From positions 13,485,143-13,549,142 of the forward strand of contig CM039502.1 of assembly GCA_022432975.1 (NCBI GenBank): DNA of 64,000 nt, given 5' to 3'. The position numbers and the translations under genes are program-made. Under the pieces are notes generated by a model. That model was not told the DNA's origin. It did not search any database and saw only the letters and a program-made list of their open reading frames with translations. Of the stretch, positions 45,739-57,850 are shown in pieces. The stretch is from Begonia masoniana (taxonomy: Eukaryota; Streptophyta; Magnoliopsida; Cucurbitales; Begoniaceae). Every line of letters begins with the position of its first letter. The first letter of the stretch is position 1.

Positions 45739-46891
45739 TTGGAGGGCCCTGATAATGCTTAACAGGCACTCCAGACCAGCCAAACAATCACACTCAGATG
45801 GTTTGGTAGATAGATCCGTGATGAACAATCGTTTGACACTCTTAAAGGCTCTTGTCTCCTACTCACAAATCACTAAAGTTATAGTTCTCAGAATAAATCT
45901 TGAAATCAGATCTTAGAAACTGGATTCACACACCCGATCGGATTCTCCTCGATCTTAAACAACTTACAACAGAGAGAAGAAGATTCATGGCACACCCTTC
46001 TCAAGGTAATCCTGCACTTAGTTCCAATTTCAGACTGTGAATTTTTGGTTAACCAATAGAACCTACAAACTAATACTGCAAATCATTCGGGATAATCGTG
46101 CAGACAACAAACTCTACCCTCTGAATATAAAACTAATAAGGCAAAAAGCATGAAGTTCGGATCTAAGTAGCAAAATCTGTAAGAACAATCAAATACAACT
46201 ATACAAGAAAAAGAAAAGGAAATTTCCAATTCAATAAGCAATCAAATTTGATAATCAATATCTCTCCAATACCCATGTATCAAAACACTCTTTCAATACC
46301 TTATAAACTTGAGCCTCGCATCGAACGCAAGTCCAGCAGCAATCGTCTCTCGAATCAAAACCCAGCAAAGACCCACTCGAAACTATCCGAAAGAAAATTT
46401 AGCAGTTCAATTCACACCTCCAACGCGAAGAACCACCCTTACCAGCAGCGAGTTTCGGAAAGACGAAACGTCAAAAATGACGGTGAACAAATGGACACAT
46501 GAAGAACACCAAAGTGAAACCCAGATGAGAAAATCGTAAAAAATTTGCTACCAAGAGGCAGATTTGAAAAGAAAACACAGACAAACAGGAAATCCCCGAC
46601 GAGGCGAATATAACGACGAGCCAAATTGTTAAAAAGAGCCTCGACAGTCGCTATCAAAATGAAAATTGAAAAGGGTGGTGGAAATTTGATCCTCAAAATT
46701 TATTATGTTGCCATAAATGTATTATTCGGAAATAGATTTGAGTGGGTAGTAGGATCTAAAAGTTGGCAGGAGCAAGACATCCACAACTTTTTCATTAATA
46801 TATAATAATTATTACAGCACAGAATCTAATATTATATTTAAATGGATAATTTATTTATTAATACATTATCGATAATAAATTAGAAAACCTA
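45739..46891. other. 5' UTR and promoter region of the phosphatase gene
   Basis: No convincing coding frame. The 5' UTR and promoter should lie here on the minus strand. Small open frames at 46248-46696 show no domain and are probably chance. Confidence 0.5.
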
Positions 46892-47829
46892 AAATAATAG
46901 GGGTAATATTTAATTTAAACTTCAAAGTAAAAACCACCAAAAAAATAAATTTATAAACAAGCTAAACCTCGAAGTATCAAAATCCTTTGAATTATACCAT
47001 GTCTGCCCCCCGTTCTCAAAGATTGCGAGACCAATCTCCAACATCAGGGAGTCGTCCTCTAAGAACGGATCCCAATCTCATTTGACTATGTCAAGTGAAA
47101 TTGGGAGGTGGCCACTTCTTGTTTCAGGGAGAGTGCATTTTTGCACTCTTCCCCGAGGGGTAGGCACCCCCGGATCTCACATTAGGGCAGAGATCGGGGG
47201 GCCAACCTATTAGATCGGGGGACGATCTCCCTCGAGTATAAATAGATTGGCCACCCCTATTTTGCAGTTCACCCCTGTTCTCTGCCCTACTCGTCCCTAA
47301 CCCCCGACCACTCTGTTCTGACGACATTCGGTCGCCCTAACTACGCAATACCGATCGATTCGCCCTCAATATTCGATCGGCATCCGATCCCCTCTCCACA
47401 TTGATCCAAAATCACCAAAAATAGTGACCCCTCTCAAAATTTGCCAAAATTCAAGAAAGAATGGTTCCGGAATTTTTCGTCAAATGAAAGGTTCCATCAA
47501 CACAAGGTAGACCGTCCGAAGGAGGTCTGTCACAACGTGCACCATCACAAGGTGGTCCGTCTAACCAGCCTCGGCCACACGGTGGTCCGTCTAACTGACC
47601 TTCGACTCAAGGTATCAGGCATCACTCTCTTGAATTTAAAATCCGACTTTGTGAACTTAAGTATAAGGATAACATGATAAACCGGTAGATAATTTTTTCA
47701 AAGATTATTCGATTTTCAAGTTTTGAATTGTTAGAAGTGCACAATTTATTTGACCGAATTGGACTACGAGGCTTGTGTGAGTTGTAGGGTGACTGTTCTG
47801 AGCGGCTCATACGGCTATTTTTTGCAAAT

Positions 47830-48660
47830 TAGGCTGCAGTAGGGGAGCATGGTATGGTGAAGAAGTATATTAGGTTCGGAAATCCTAATAGCCCATCAGA
47901 CGTAAATCACGTGATTAATTTTCGGAGAACGACAACGAGGACTATGAGCAACACTATCATACTTCTCTAGATTGCGAGTTCATCAGAGCAGGTGAAGGAC
48001 TTGAGCTCCTTAGAAAAATACATTGAAATCCTGAGATTCGAGTGTTGAGGAAACTGAAATTGAAGGACTGTAATGTAGAAGCTCGGGTTATTCACAATGT
48101 GATAATTCACGCTATTCTACGACGAGATGGTCACAGAGATCTGGTGAGCTGCATGGATCTTTACGTAATGGAGAAGTTGTACAATGAGAAGATATTTGAC
48201 CCGGGTTACTTGATTTTGCCCCACATGTTAGAGATTAGTCGGACGTGCAATAAGAATATGTCGTAAAACACGTTGATTCACAAGCTAATCGATCACTGTA
48301 ACGTTCAAACGCCTCATGATGAGCATATGAGAATTTCAAAAGCGAGTGATGTTTTCGACAGGTTGCATTTAGTGAGGATGGGCCTAATTAAAGTCGAAGG
48401 TAAGCGGGTGTTCTAAGCTGATCAAGAAGCCTCTACCTCGGCAGCTTCTATGAAGGATTCGTTTGTGTAGACTCGAGAACATTTCAATCCATGGGATAGA
48501 GTTGAGCAAAAACTGGACACCCTCATTGGCAGAGTAGAGAAGCTTACGGTGGCCCAAAGAGACGTGGAAACTACAATTGAGGAACTGCGTTAGTCATATA
48601 GAGTTTTAGATGCTAGAGTCGAGGACTGGATGATGACTGGTGACTATAGACTCACAAAAA
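47830..48660 (+). pseudogene. second MULE-borne gene, possible plant transposon protein
   Basis: Read through several stops, the plus strand gives VIHNVIIHAILRRDGHRDLV, KIFDPGYLILPHMLEISR and a C-terminal coiled-coil-like end (KLDTLIGRVEKLTVAQRD). The ILxRxGHRDxV...GYLI block recalls the putative plant transposon protein domain found in plant elements; this assignment is from memory and tentative. Stops at about 48264 and 48414 show decay. Confidence 0.4.
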
Positions 48661-49534
48661 GCTAAAGATGAAGATGATGGTTGTAGTTTATATGTTTGTA
48701 ATTTCATCATTGTAATTTACTTCGTAGTTTGCAGTTTACTTGTTTGTAAGTTCATAGTTGTAATTTACTTTCACGTAGACTATTGTGTATAATTGTACTC
48801 TATTTTCTGTTTGATGATTATTGTACTCTATATTTGCTGAATCTGTTGTTGGTTAATATATATTGTTTTGGATATGCATGAATTATTTAAAATAGCTATG
48901 GAGGAGTCCAAAAATTAAAAAAAAAATTTGTCCAAATTCTTAATTTTTCATGAATTGTATGGACAACATTACAATATACATAACATTACAATCTAAAACA
49001 GCATTGCAAGCTACATGACATTACAATCTAAAAAACAATACAATATTAACAACATTACAATATTATCAATTTTTACTACACTCACAAGCTTTACAATCTC
49101 CACAATTTTTGATTACGGCATGTAATTATCACCTTGACCATGCATAGACGACTTTTGTGTTCCAACGGTGTGAAAACTCATGAATGTCTCATGTGACGTT
49201 GAAGACGAAGCAGCGCCTGAATTGAAAGAAAATTCTCTACAAGTGTGATTGTTATGCCCGGCATGCCGACATCTTCCACATGTCATTGCTGAGTTATTCC
49301 TAGAAATTGTAGAGCGACTTGGCTCATCGAAATTTCAAACTCTATTTTTCTTTGGCCTCCCCAATTGGCATTTTCTAGCAGGTGGACAAATTTCACCCAT
49401 ATTTAGTGCGACCTACATGTGTGGGCCACTAAGCGGACGAATGAAGTTTGCGTACATCTTAAGAAAAATTTTTCAATGATAGCAATGATGAACATAATCT
49501 TTCGGTGCAACCTTCATGAAATGTATGCACGAAA

Positions 49535-51141
49535 TCATATGCACGAAATCGCATGAACACACGGAATCCAAGTAAGCTCCCACAGGTAACAGTTGTAGTC
49601 CTGTCTATTCAAATCGACCACATATTGCTCGTAGCTGTTTCTCACCTCAAATCGCGCCGCTCCTCCAAAAATAGGAGTCCAATTTCGTGCTACAAGTTCT
49701 CGCTTCGTGAGCTTCTTCCTAATCTGAGGACATAATAAGTCTGTAAACTGAGCCATCTTTTCATTCTTTTTTACAATTTGAGACGTCAAACACTTTCTAA
49801 TAATCTCGAATATGGTCAATATTGGTTTGTCCCTCGCAGGTATTAAAATTTTATTGAAGGACTCACTCAAATTGTTCAATCCCATGTCGCACTCGGGGAT
49901 CGAAGTGAAAGCATGTGTGACCCAATGTCTCGGATTAATGCGGCGGAGAAATGTGTGGGCGGCCGGGTCAAATAAGTGTAAGTGTCCCATTGTCCTCTCA
50001 AAGTTAAAGGTCGTGGTCTCCCTAACCGCATTCCATATCGTATCTTTGTAAGCTTTCTCCCGATAGTCCTTTTAGAAATTTGCATACAAATTTCTTAAGT
50101 AGTATCAGTGTTCGGTTGATGGTAGTAAATCCTCCAAAATAGACAACAACCCCTAACATTTGCACATACAAGTAAATTAGGCACATACGAACACACATTT
50201 CATAAATAACTGTAAGTGCATTATATCTTTTGTCGATCCGAAATAAATGTCCAACCGTATCCCGTCTCTGTGTCTATGTCCGTCTTCAGTAGTTTTACAA
50301 ACCACTTCCACAAGTCTTTGCATTCTGCTTCTACAACTGCAATAGCAACGAGGTAGATCCTATCATTACCATTAATATTGACGGCTATCAGTAATTGGTC
50401 TGTACACAAACCCTATGATGGCATTCATCCAAGCATATGATCGGTCTACCAAACTTGAGAAAAGCACTCTCGTAGAAAGCCATACACATGTACATTTTTT
50501 TAAAAATACAATCTGCGAATTAGACTCAAGCATTGGTTCTACGCCAAGGACCAAAGTGCTGCTCGGATTAGAACTACGAATTTCTTCATCGTGTAGGCCC
50601 ACAATAGCTTGTATTGTTCGTCACTCTTCCCTTCATACATATTTCAGGCTTCCCTTCTTGCCATGCTGGCTAGACTTGGTGTAATAAGGATATTGAAATC
50701 CTTTTTCATTGTCTTGATAATGGAAGGAACGTCTCATGTAGAGCGACTTTTAAACCATTCAAAATATTGAGTTACCACCTATTTTGCTGAAACGTGTCGA
50801 CTTTCAATTTTTCTTGAACAGTTGTGAATGTCACTGAAACTCTTTATTTGAAATGTAAGCTCACAATACATCTTAGAAGCATGCAGTCGCCATTCGCATC
50901 TGTCTTCAAATATTGTCGTTAATCGTCGAGCTTCACTTTTACTAAATTTAATCCAATAATAATTCTTCAGCGCATAATCTACTATTTCGTCTCTAATTTC
51001 CTTCAACGAACAATATTTCTTCCCCAAATAGAAACACATCGCACAAACCTCGAGTGACGGTCTACTTTCGCATTCACCATCCTTCGAATCAAATAATGAA
51101 CGAAGTCCCTCATCGTCTGTTGTTTCCGATTGAGAATGCAC
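49535..51141 (-). pseudogene. MURA-type transposase (MULE DDE/SWIM family), broken
   Basis: Domains appear in order on the minus strand. An N-terminal Mutator DNA-binding region lies at 50779-51141 (WIKFSKSEARRLTTIF, ASKMYCELTFQIKS). The DDE core region is at 50221-50409 (LLIAVNINGNDRIYLVAI, GYGWTFISDRQK). The downstream part with a SWIM zinc-finger end is at 49535-49990 (MGLNNLSESFNK, YLWELTWIPCVHAI). Stops and frameshifts separate the pieces, and no frame spans the whole transposase, so it is inactive. Transposases of this family cut at the terminal repeats and leave 9-bp duplications, as seen here. Confidence 0.88.
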
Positions 51142-51439
51142 CTCTATTTCTCCATCATTGAAGGCAAATAGCTCTCCATAAATAGATGGAGAGCATTTGC
51201 ACTCTCCCGAGTACGCAGGATGGCCACCCCCAGATATTGGAGATCAGCCCCTTGATCTCTGAGAACGGGGGGCCGACATGGTCTAATTCAAAGGATTTTG
51301 AGACTTCGAGGTTTAGCTCGTTTAAAAATTTAGTTTAGGATGATTTTCGTTAAATATCTCATACTTTGGGGTTTAAATTAAATATTACCTAAATAATAGA
51401 TTATCTAAATCACTCAGTAGACAACTTGAAGACATTATA

Positions 51440-53951
51440 TGTAATATCCGGCTTGTACGGAATTTTATATTATAATATATATTGGCATTTTTAGTAAATA
51501 TGTCAAATTAAACTCGTTTCACAAAAAGGAAGCGCCATTATGATCCTAATTATTAGTTGGAATTTTAAGGAATTTACGAGAATTTTCGGAGTAATAACGC
51601 TATATTCCGAGTAATTAAGTTTCTCGTAATACAAAGGACGTTTTAGCAAATAATAGTAAATGGGGTCCGATTTGTGAACGGACAGTTTTAATAAATCTCA
51701 AATAATAAGTTGGACTTATTGGTGAAATAAGGAGATTTGGTGAAACCGAATAGCTAGTTAATTAACGAAAAAAATGACGAAAAGAATATAAAAACAGTGC
51801 AAGGGCAAAACGGTAATTTGCCAAATCAAATATATAAAAATAACTTAAACCTATTTCTCCTCATTTCCTCCCTGCCGCAAGAAAACCAGAAAGCTTTCTT
51901 CGCGATTTCTCTCTGGCTGCCGACGCCTCCTTCCAATCCGACTCCGTTTCGACCTTCGATCGTTCCATTTTCTTCGTGCTTTCTCCTTCAATCGACGTTC
52001 TAGGTATGAACCTACAATCTTAGAGCTTTTATTTCGATGTTTATGGAGTTTTAAACAATTAGGTTTCGTTTAGATTTTGTTAAAAATCGAGATTTAGGGC
52101 TCGAAATTGATAGATTGTTATAGTTTACGAACATATTGCACGTATTAAGCGTTATTGGAAGAAGTTAGGACGATTTAGGAGAAATGTTAAATTTGTAAAT
52201 TTCAGGTTTTCGAAAAACTCGTAAATTGGATTTCGGGGTATCGAGCGTAGATTAATGGATTAAATGCCTCGATAAGTTAAGTTGGAATGTTAGGAAATTC
52301 CTTTAGTTAAGGTTTTGACAATTGGACGTTTATTAACTTAAACTCGTTTTAACGTCAAGCCTTGTAAATTGCTTAGGTGAACAACGCTCGTGGACGGAGC
52401 TTGAGCTGCTTTGGACACGAGGTAAGTTCTCGTGATTCTTCTCTGGCCGATTGACCTACACCGTACGTCGAATGTCGTGTCGAGGAATTTTGGAGATGCA
52501 CTTGTTTTATATTGCTTTGGTTGGGTAGCTAGGCTTATTTGTTTTATAGATTATGTCTTATAGTCTTTGATGGTATACATTATTGCTTGTTTACTTTAAG
52601 ATATGAACTGTTCACGCATCACGTGTTTTTAAAGAAAAACATGAAAATGAACTTCCGCACAGGGTTTTAAAGATAATGTAAAGCATAGCATTGGCCGAAA
52701 GACATATTGGCCGAAAGGCATATCGGCCGAAAGGCATATTGGCCGAAAGGCGTATCGTTTATCGGTCACGCGAGGTGGGGCTCAGGCACGGCTGTACGTG
52801 TTGTAAGCGTGTACCCCCCACCTCTAGCTGGAAAGAGTAGTCCGCCCGCTGGATGAGCTCTCTCCGGTTAGAGGGATAGGATCTCGGTGACACCTATCGT
52901 GCATTGCATAGTAAAGAAAATAAAGCATGATTTATCGAACTCATACGCACAACATGCATTGCATTTACGTAGAGCTTACTGGGATTTCATCTCATAGTGT
53001 GTATGTATGGTGTAGGTGATTACGAGGATACAGGTGAGGATGAGATTCCTCCTTCTGAGGCTTGAGTCTAGTTGACGGAGGATGGCTGCGGTGGTGTGCT
53101 GGCGCAGTCGACGCTTACTTGACCCGTGGGGACAGTATGTATAGATTTTGAGGGTTTGGGACATTTTGGGCTGATGTTTGTATAGAAATTATAGGATGTT
53201 TGGTACTGGTAGTTGATAGGTTTTATGTTTAATGTTTCAAATGTTTTGGTAAACTGTATATAGAAAATGTTTTAGTTTAAACTGTTAATTAAACGTTATG
53301 AGAATGTTTTTGATGGTTTTAGGATGGTTACGGATATGCTCGGTTTTTAGAGCTATCCACGCAGTTGGATTTCGCAAAGTCCGCTGCAAGTTGATTGAGT
53401 CTAGAATACATTTTGGTTGAGTTTAAGTTATAAGTAGATTATGGTTATTGATGAGAAATTAGTATGAGGTTGCTCTCTGGAATCGGATTCCAGAGAGTTT
53501 TCATTAAGTGTTTTGCTCTCTGGAATTCCAGAGAGCAATTGTAGAAAAATGAAATGATGAAGGCGATTGAAGGAGGCAAGGGAACGCATGGAAGATCGCT
53601 GCATGCAGCGATCAATCGCTGCAGCAATACAGCGACTGATCGCTGCTCGCTGCAGCGAATGTAACGATCAGTCGCTGCATGCTGCAGCGACTATTCGCTG
53701 CCCCATTTGTCACGGGCTGGACAATTTTGTCCTCCCTTTAATTATTTGTTTTCTTTAATTGTTTTTATAGTTTTTAATTAATTAATTTAATTTGTTTTAA
53801 GTTGTTTTAAATGTTTTAAAATATAGATTCTAATTCCGATTTCGATTCTGGTTTCGATTTCGGTTTAGGTTCCGCCTAGAGTTTATTTAAAGTATTTATG
53901 GGAGAAAAAAAAATAGTACGGGAAAACGGGTAAAGTTTTAGGGTCGTTACA
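51440..53951 (+). mobile_element. 2.5-kb solo LTR
   Basis: It begins TGTAATATCCGGCTTGTACG and ends AGGGTCGTTACA, flanked by a perfect TSD TTATA (51435-51439 and 53952-53956). It is the same family as 38881-41427, sharing the start, the AAAGAGTAGTCCG region and the 3' part. A short CGGCCGAAAGGCATAT-type tandem repeat lies at 52690-52760. No internal region. Confidence 0.9.
53590..53705. repeat. palindromic GCAGCGA cluster in the solo LTR
   Basis: Repeated GCTGCATGCAGCGATC, GCAGCGACTGATCGCTGC and related words pair with each other on one strand. The cluster occupies the same relative position as the hairpins at 41047-41170, with a different core word. Confidence 0.85.
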
Positions 53952-53956
53952 TTATA

Positions 53957-54329
53957 TAAAATTATAGTATTTAATGTTACTCTAATTATAATTATTATTA
54001 TAGTTAAATATAAGACCGATTAATTTGCATGGAAGCGGTCTAATATTGTATGATCCTAGAAAGTAATCAACCAAATGATTCTCTCGTGATAAATTATCGA
54101 TTGAAATTTCTGTAAAGATGTTAAATAGTTGTCACATAATTTAAATGTATGTATGTATGTAGTTATTTATACGAAAAATATTAAATTATACGTACAAAAA
54201 GTTGGGCTAAAAATTGATTAATAAGGCTCCATGACTGGTCAACCACAAATGATTAAATGAATTAATTTAATAATTTACTTTTAATTTATATTTCATTGAC
54301 AATTACGATAATGAAAGCCGATAAACACA
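53957..54329. other. AT-rich intergenic DNA
   Basis: Nothing recognisable between the solo LTR's TSD and the next MULE. Confidence 0.6.
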
Positions 54330-54923
54330 TATTCCATAGGGTAAAGTGCAATTTGGCCCCTACAACTAGGTGAAATAGACAATTTACACCGTAAACTTGG
54401 GTAAAGTGCAATTTGGCCCCTACAACTAGGTAAAATGAGCAATTTACACTGTAAATTTGAATAATAGGCAAGAACAACCTTAATATATTAATAATGGACA
54501 ATATGACTCCTACCGTCATATTTTTCATAAAAAAATAATATTTTTTCACTTGTTCATTTTTTTTTCCAAAATGTCCCTCACTGGACCGAACCGAACCGGA
54601 CCGGTTCGACTAATTGCACTTTGGTTTTTTATTTTTTTTTTTAATTCTATTCATCTGTCTTCTCTTTTCTGAGAAATAGGATTTAAAAAAATAAATAAAT
54701 AATAGTGGAATTAGCTGAACTGGTCTGGTCCAGTTCGGTCCAGTGAGGGGCATTTCGGAAAAAAAAAAATGAATAAGTGAAAAAATGTTATTTTTTTATA
54801 GAAAATATTATTAGCATATATAATTAGCATATATAGTTAGAGTTAGTATTCTTTAGTTCATTTGTAACTAACGTCTTTTCATCCTTCTTCTCTGGATCTT
54901 CTTCCTGATCTGTAAACTCAACG

Positions 54924-54939
54924 TGGTATCAGAGCCTGG
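54924..54939 (+). promoter_or_regulatory. primer-binding site of the nested Copia element
   Basis: TGGTATCAGAGCCTGG follows the 5' LTR directly, matching initiator Met tRNA. It is immediately followed by the gag ATG. Confidence 0.85.
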
Positions 54940-54941
54940 AA

Positions 54942-55822
54942 ATGGCCTCCTCCAGCTCAACTGTTCCCACCTCTCCCATTCCCTCTCCTACAGTTTCCAA
55001 CTCTTCTCCTCTTTTCCAATCTCTTGGCATTCAGCACCGTGTTTCCTGCCCATATACTCCCAATCAGAATGGTAGGGCTGAACGCAAAAACCGTCACATT
55101 GTCGAGACCGGCCTTGCTCTACTTTTTCATTCCTCTGTTCCTCTTCATTTCTAGCCTTATGCCTTCGTCCATGCTGCTACATTAATAAATCTCCTTCCCA
55201 CTCCTGTTCTCCAGTCTCATTCGCCCTACGAATGTCTGCTCCATAAACTTCCAGATTACCTGTCTCTTCGTGCTTTTGGTTGCCTGTGCTTTCCTCTTCT
55301 TCGCCCATTCAATCGTCACAAACTTCAACCTCGTTCCCGTCCATGTGTTTTTCTAGGCCCCAGTCTCCAGCACAAAGGTTACTTGTGTTTTGAACCCGAG
55401 TCAAATAAAATTTACATCTCCCGTCATGTCACCTTTGTCGAATCCTAATTTCCCTTTGCCTCCTTGTCTAACTCTACTCCCACCTCATCTCCTTTCGCAT
55501 TATCTATTCCCTTTGTCCCTCATTCACATCACTCCACTGTTTCTCCCTCACCCTCATCCCCCTCACTCCCTCTTATGTCCGTTCCCTCTCCGTTACCTGC
55601 GTCTGCCCCTGCTCCTCCTTCCCCCTTACCCTCCCCAACCATACCTCAATCTCCTCCTCCCGTGGCCATCACTTTGCCCACCCCCTCCACTCGAAATACC
55701 CACCCCATGACCACCCGAGCCAAATCAGGTATCTTTAAGCCTCGTGCTCTCCTTCTCGAGCCTGCCCCCGAACCTCGCACCTTTAGCCAAGCCGCTAAAT
55801 GTCCTAGTGGCTTGCCGCCATG
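54942..55822 (+). pseudogene. Copia gag start fused to integrase C-terminal part
   Basis: From ATG at 54942 about 20 gag residues run straight into integrase ([35 protein letters not shown]). TAG at 55152-55154 and a frameshift near 55440 break it. A long Pro/Ser-rich linker follows, ending TRAKSGIFKPRALLLEPAPE, the usual lead into reverse transcriptase. Confidence 0.8.
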
Positions 55823-57302
55823 AGAGAGGAGTTTTCTGCCCTCCAGCAAACCAACACTTGGACTTTGGTTCCTCCTCCCTACGGTGCGAAAATCATAGGC
55901 TGCAAGTGGGTTTTCAAAACGAAGTTACATCCCGATGGCACGATCTCTCGGTATAAAGCTCGTCTCGTAGCCAAATGGTACGATCAAACTGAAGGTGTTG
56001 ACTATGACGAGACCTTCAGCCCAGTGGTCAAACCCACTTCTGTTCGCCTTGTGCTCTCTTTAGCTATGTCTTCTCAGTGGCCTATTAAACAGCTTGACAT
56101 CAGCAACGCCTTTCTACACGGTGATCTTAATGAGAGAGTCTACATGCAACAACCCCCCGGTTTTGTTGATTCTTCTTCACCATCAGCTGTTTGCTTACTA
56201 CATAAAGCCCTTTATGGTCTCAAGCAATCTCCGAGAGCCTGGTACACCAAACTTCACACCGCTTTACTCCATTGGTGTTTCTTCGCATCACGGTCTGACT
56301 CCTCCCTCTTTATTCGTCGGACACCATCTTCTGTTACCATTATGCTTGTGTATGTGGATGATATCATTTTGACAGGTGATTCTCCGACCGTGCTAGAAGA
56401 GCTCCTCCTATATTTGCATTCTCAGTTCAAGGTCCGCGATCTCGGGCCTCTGTCCTACTTTCTGGGCATCTCTGTCACCCAGACCTCTACTGCTATGCAT
56501 CTCTCTCAGTCCCGCTATATCATGGACCTTCTCCACCGAGCCAATATGGTATCTTGCAAACCAGTTCCGACTCCGATGGTGGCTGGCCCAGTCATCTCTT
56601 TACAGTCAGGCACACCTCTTCAGGATGGTTTTCTGTACCGTAGCATTGTTGGGGGGTTGCAATACTGCTGTCTCACTCGCCCTGATATCGCCTTCGCCGT
56701 CAATAAAGTCTCCCAGTTTATGCATGCCCCATCTGACGCTCACTGGCAAGCCGTCAAGCGTATCTTGCGGTATCTTAAAGGTACCATCCTCCTTGGCATC
56801 TCTTTTAGGCCTTCTGCCACTGTTCATTTAACTTGCTATACCGATGCTGATTGGGCCTCCTGCCCTGATGATCGCAAAAGCACCGGTGGCTTCTGTATTT
56901 TTCTCGGCTCGAATCTCGTGTCTTGGTCTTCTACCAAACAGAAAGCCGTGTCTCGTTCCAGCACAGAATCCGAGTATCGCAGTGTTGCCAACGGTGCGGC
57001 CGAGGTTCTTTGGATCCAGTCCCTATTACAGGAACCAGGTCTTTCTCCTCTCGACCCGCCTATCATACTATGCGACAACCTCAGTGCTACTTATCTGGCT
57101 TCTAATCCCGTCCTGCACTCCAAATTCCAAGCATGTGGAGATAGACTATCACTTCGTTCGAGAAAAAGTGCTTCAAAAGAGGTTATTGGTCAAATTCACT
57201 CCTTCAGGCAATCAGTTGGCCGACGCTCTTACCAAACCTCTTCCTCCAGCTTTGTTCAATGTCTTTCTCTCCAAGATCTTCGGCCACCGGCCTTGCTCTT
57301 GA
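55820..57302 (+). pseudogene. Copia reverse transcriptase and RNase H, nearly intact
   Basis: A long open frame shows CKWVFKTKLHPDGTISRYKA, QLDISNAFLHGDLNERVYM, the active site [13 protein letters not shown], and RNase H motifs [19 protein letters not shown] and [16 protein letters not shown]. Near 57120 the conserved HVEIDYHFVREK segment moves to another frame, which continues to 57302. So one frameshift breaks the RNase H end. The YVDD box is intact, but the missing upstream domains make the element non-autonomous. Confidence 0.88.
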
Positions 57303-57850
57303 TTGGGGATATTAGCATATATAGTTAGAGTTAGTATTCTTTAGTTCATTTGTAACTAACGTCTTTTCATCCTTCTTCTCTGGATCTTCTTCCTGATCTG
57401 TAAACTCAACGAATATGACGGTAGGGGCCATATTGCCCATTATCAATACATTACGGTTGTTCTTGCATATTATTCAAGTTTACGGTGTAAATTGCCTATT
57501 TCACCTAGTTGTAGACACCAAATTGCACTTTACCCAAGTTTACGGTGTAAATTGCCCATTTCGCCTAGTTGTAGGGGCCAAATTGCACTTTACCCTATTC
57601 CATAATAGATAATTGCCGATGAATTTTCGATAATCTAAATTTGCTCCTCCAAGATAGAAATTTATACTCATTTATTTCACAATTAAGATTCAGTGTATTT
57701 TAAATAATATTTATATATTAATGTTATATTGACTTTCTAATTTTACCTTATAATTTTATCTTCTAATATAATTAGTAATTTATTTTAATTATTCGTAGAT
57801 TGTTATATTAAATGCATCAATTAATGATTATCACATCAATATTTAAGAAG

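Larger units (their letters stand above)
46901..51390. mobile_element. MULE (Mutator-like element) with perfect 9-bp TSD
   Basis: Inverted repeats of well over 150 bp start GGGTAATATTTAATTTAAAC and share GCTAAACCTCGAAGT, CAAAATCCTTTGAATTA and GGCCCCCCGTTCTCA-type blocks. AAATAATAG flanks both sides (46892-46900 and 51391-51399). The interior has a MURA-type transposase on the minus strand and a second decayed gene on the plus strand, so it was once autonomous. A TATA-like GAGTATAAATAG lies near the inner edge of the left repeat at about 47197. Confidence 0.92.
54809..57411 (+). mobile_element. truncated Ty1/Copia element nested in the MULE
   Basis: Short LTRs of 115 bp (54809-54923) and 102 bp (57310-57411) start TATTAGCATATATA and end CTCAACG. 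The TSD is AATAT (54804-54808, 57412-57416). A primer site TGGTATCAGAGCCTGG follows at 54924. After a short gag start ([16 protein letters not shown]) the frame jumps into integrase, so most of gag, protease and the start of integrase are deleted. Reverse transcriptase and RNase H follow. The 5' LTR has one extra copy of an ATATATAATTAGC-type word. Confidence 0.92.
54339..57595. mobile_element. foldback-like MULE with perfect 9-bp TSD and nested Copia
   Basis: The ends start GGGTAAAGTGCAATTTGG and are flanked by TATTCCATA on both sides (54330-54338 and 57596-57604). Without the nested Copia element at 54809-57411 the unit is only about 650 bp, most of it inverted repeat. Each end carries the terminal 60 bp twice in tandem (54339-54398 repeated from 54399; 57536-57595 preceded by a second copy). 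No transposase. Same terminal family as 4509-6683. Confidence 0.92.

Noticed and set aside
55390..55823. Pro/Ser-rich plus-strand frames that look like a wall-protein gene
   Set aside because: They are the low-complexity linker between integrase and reverse transcriptase of the Copia element.
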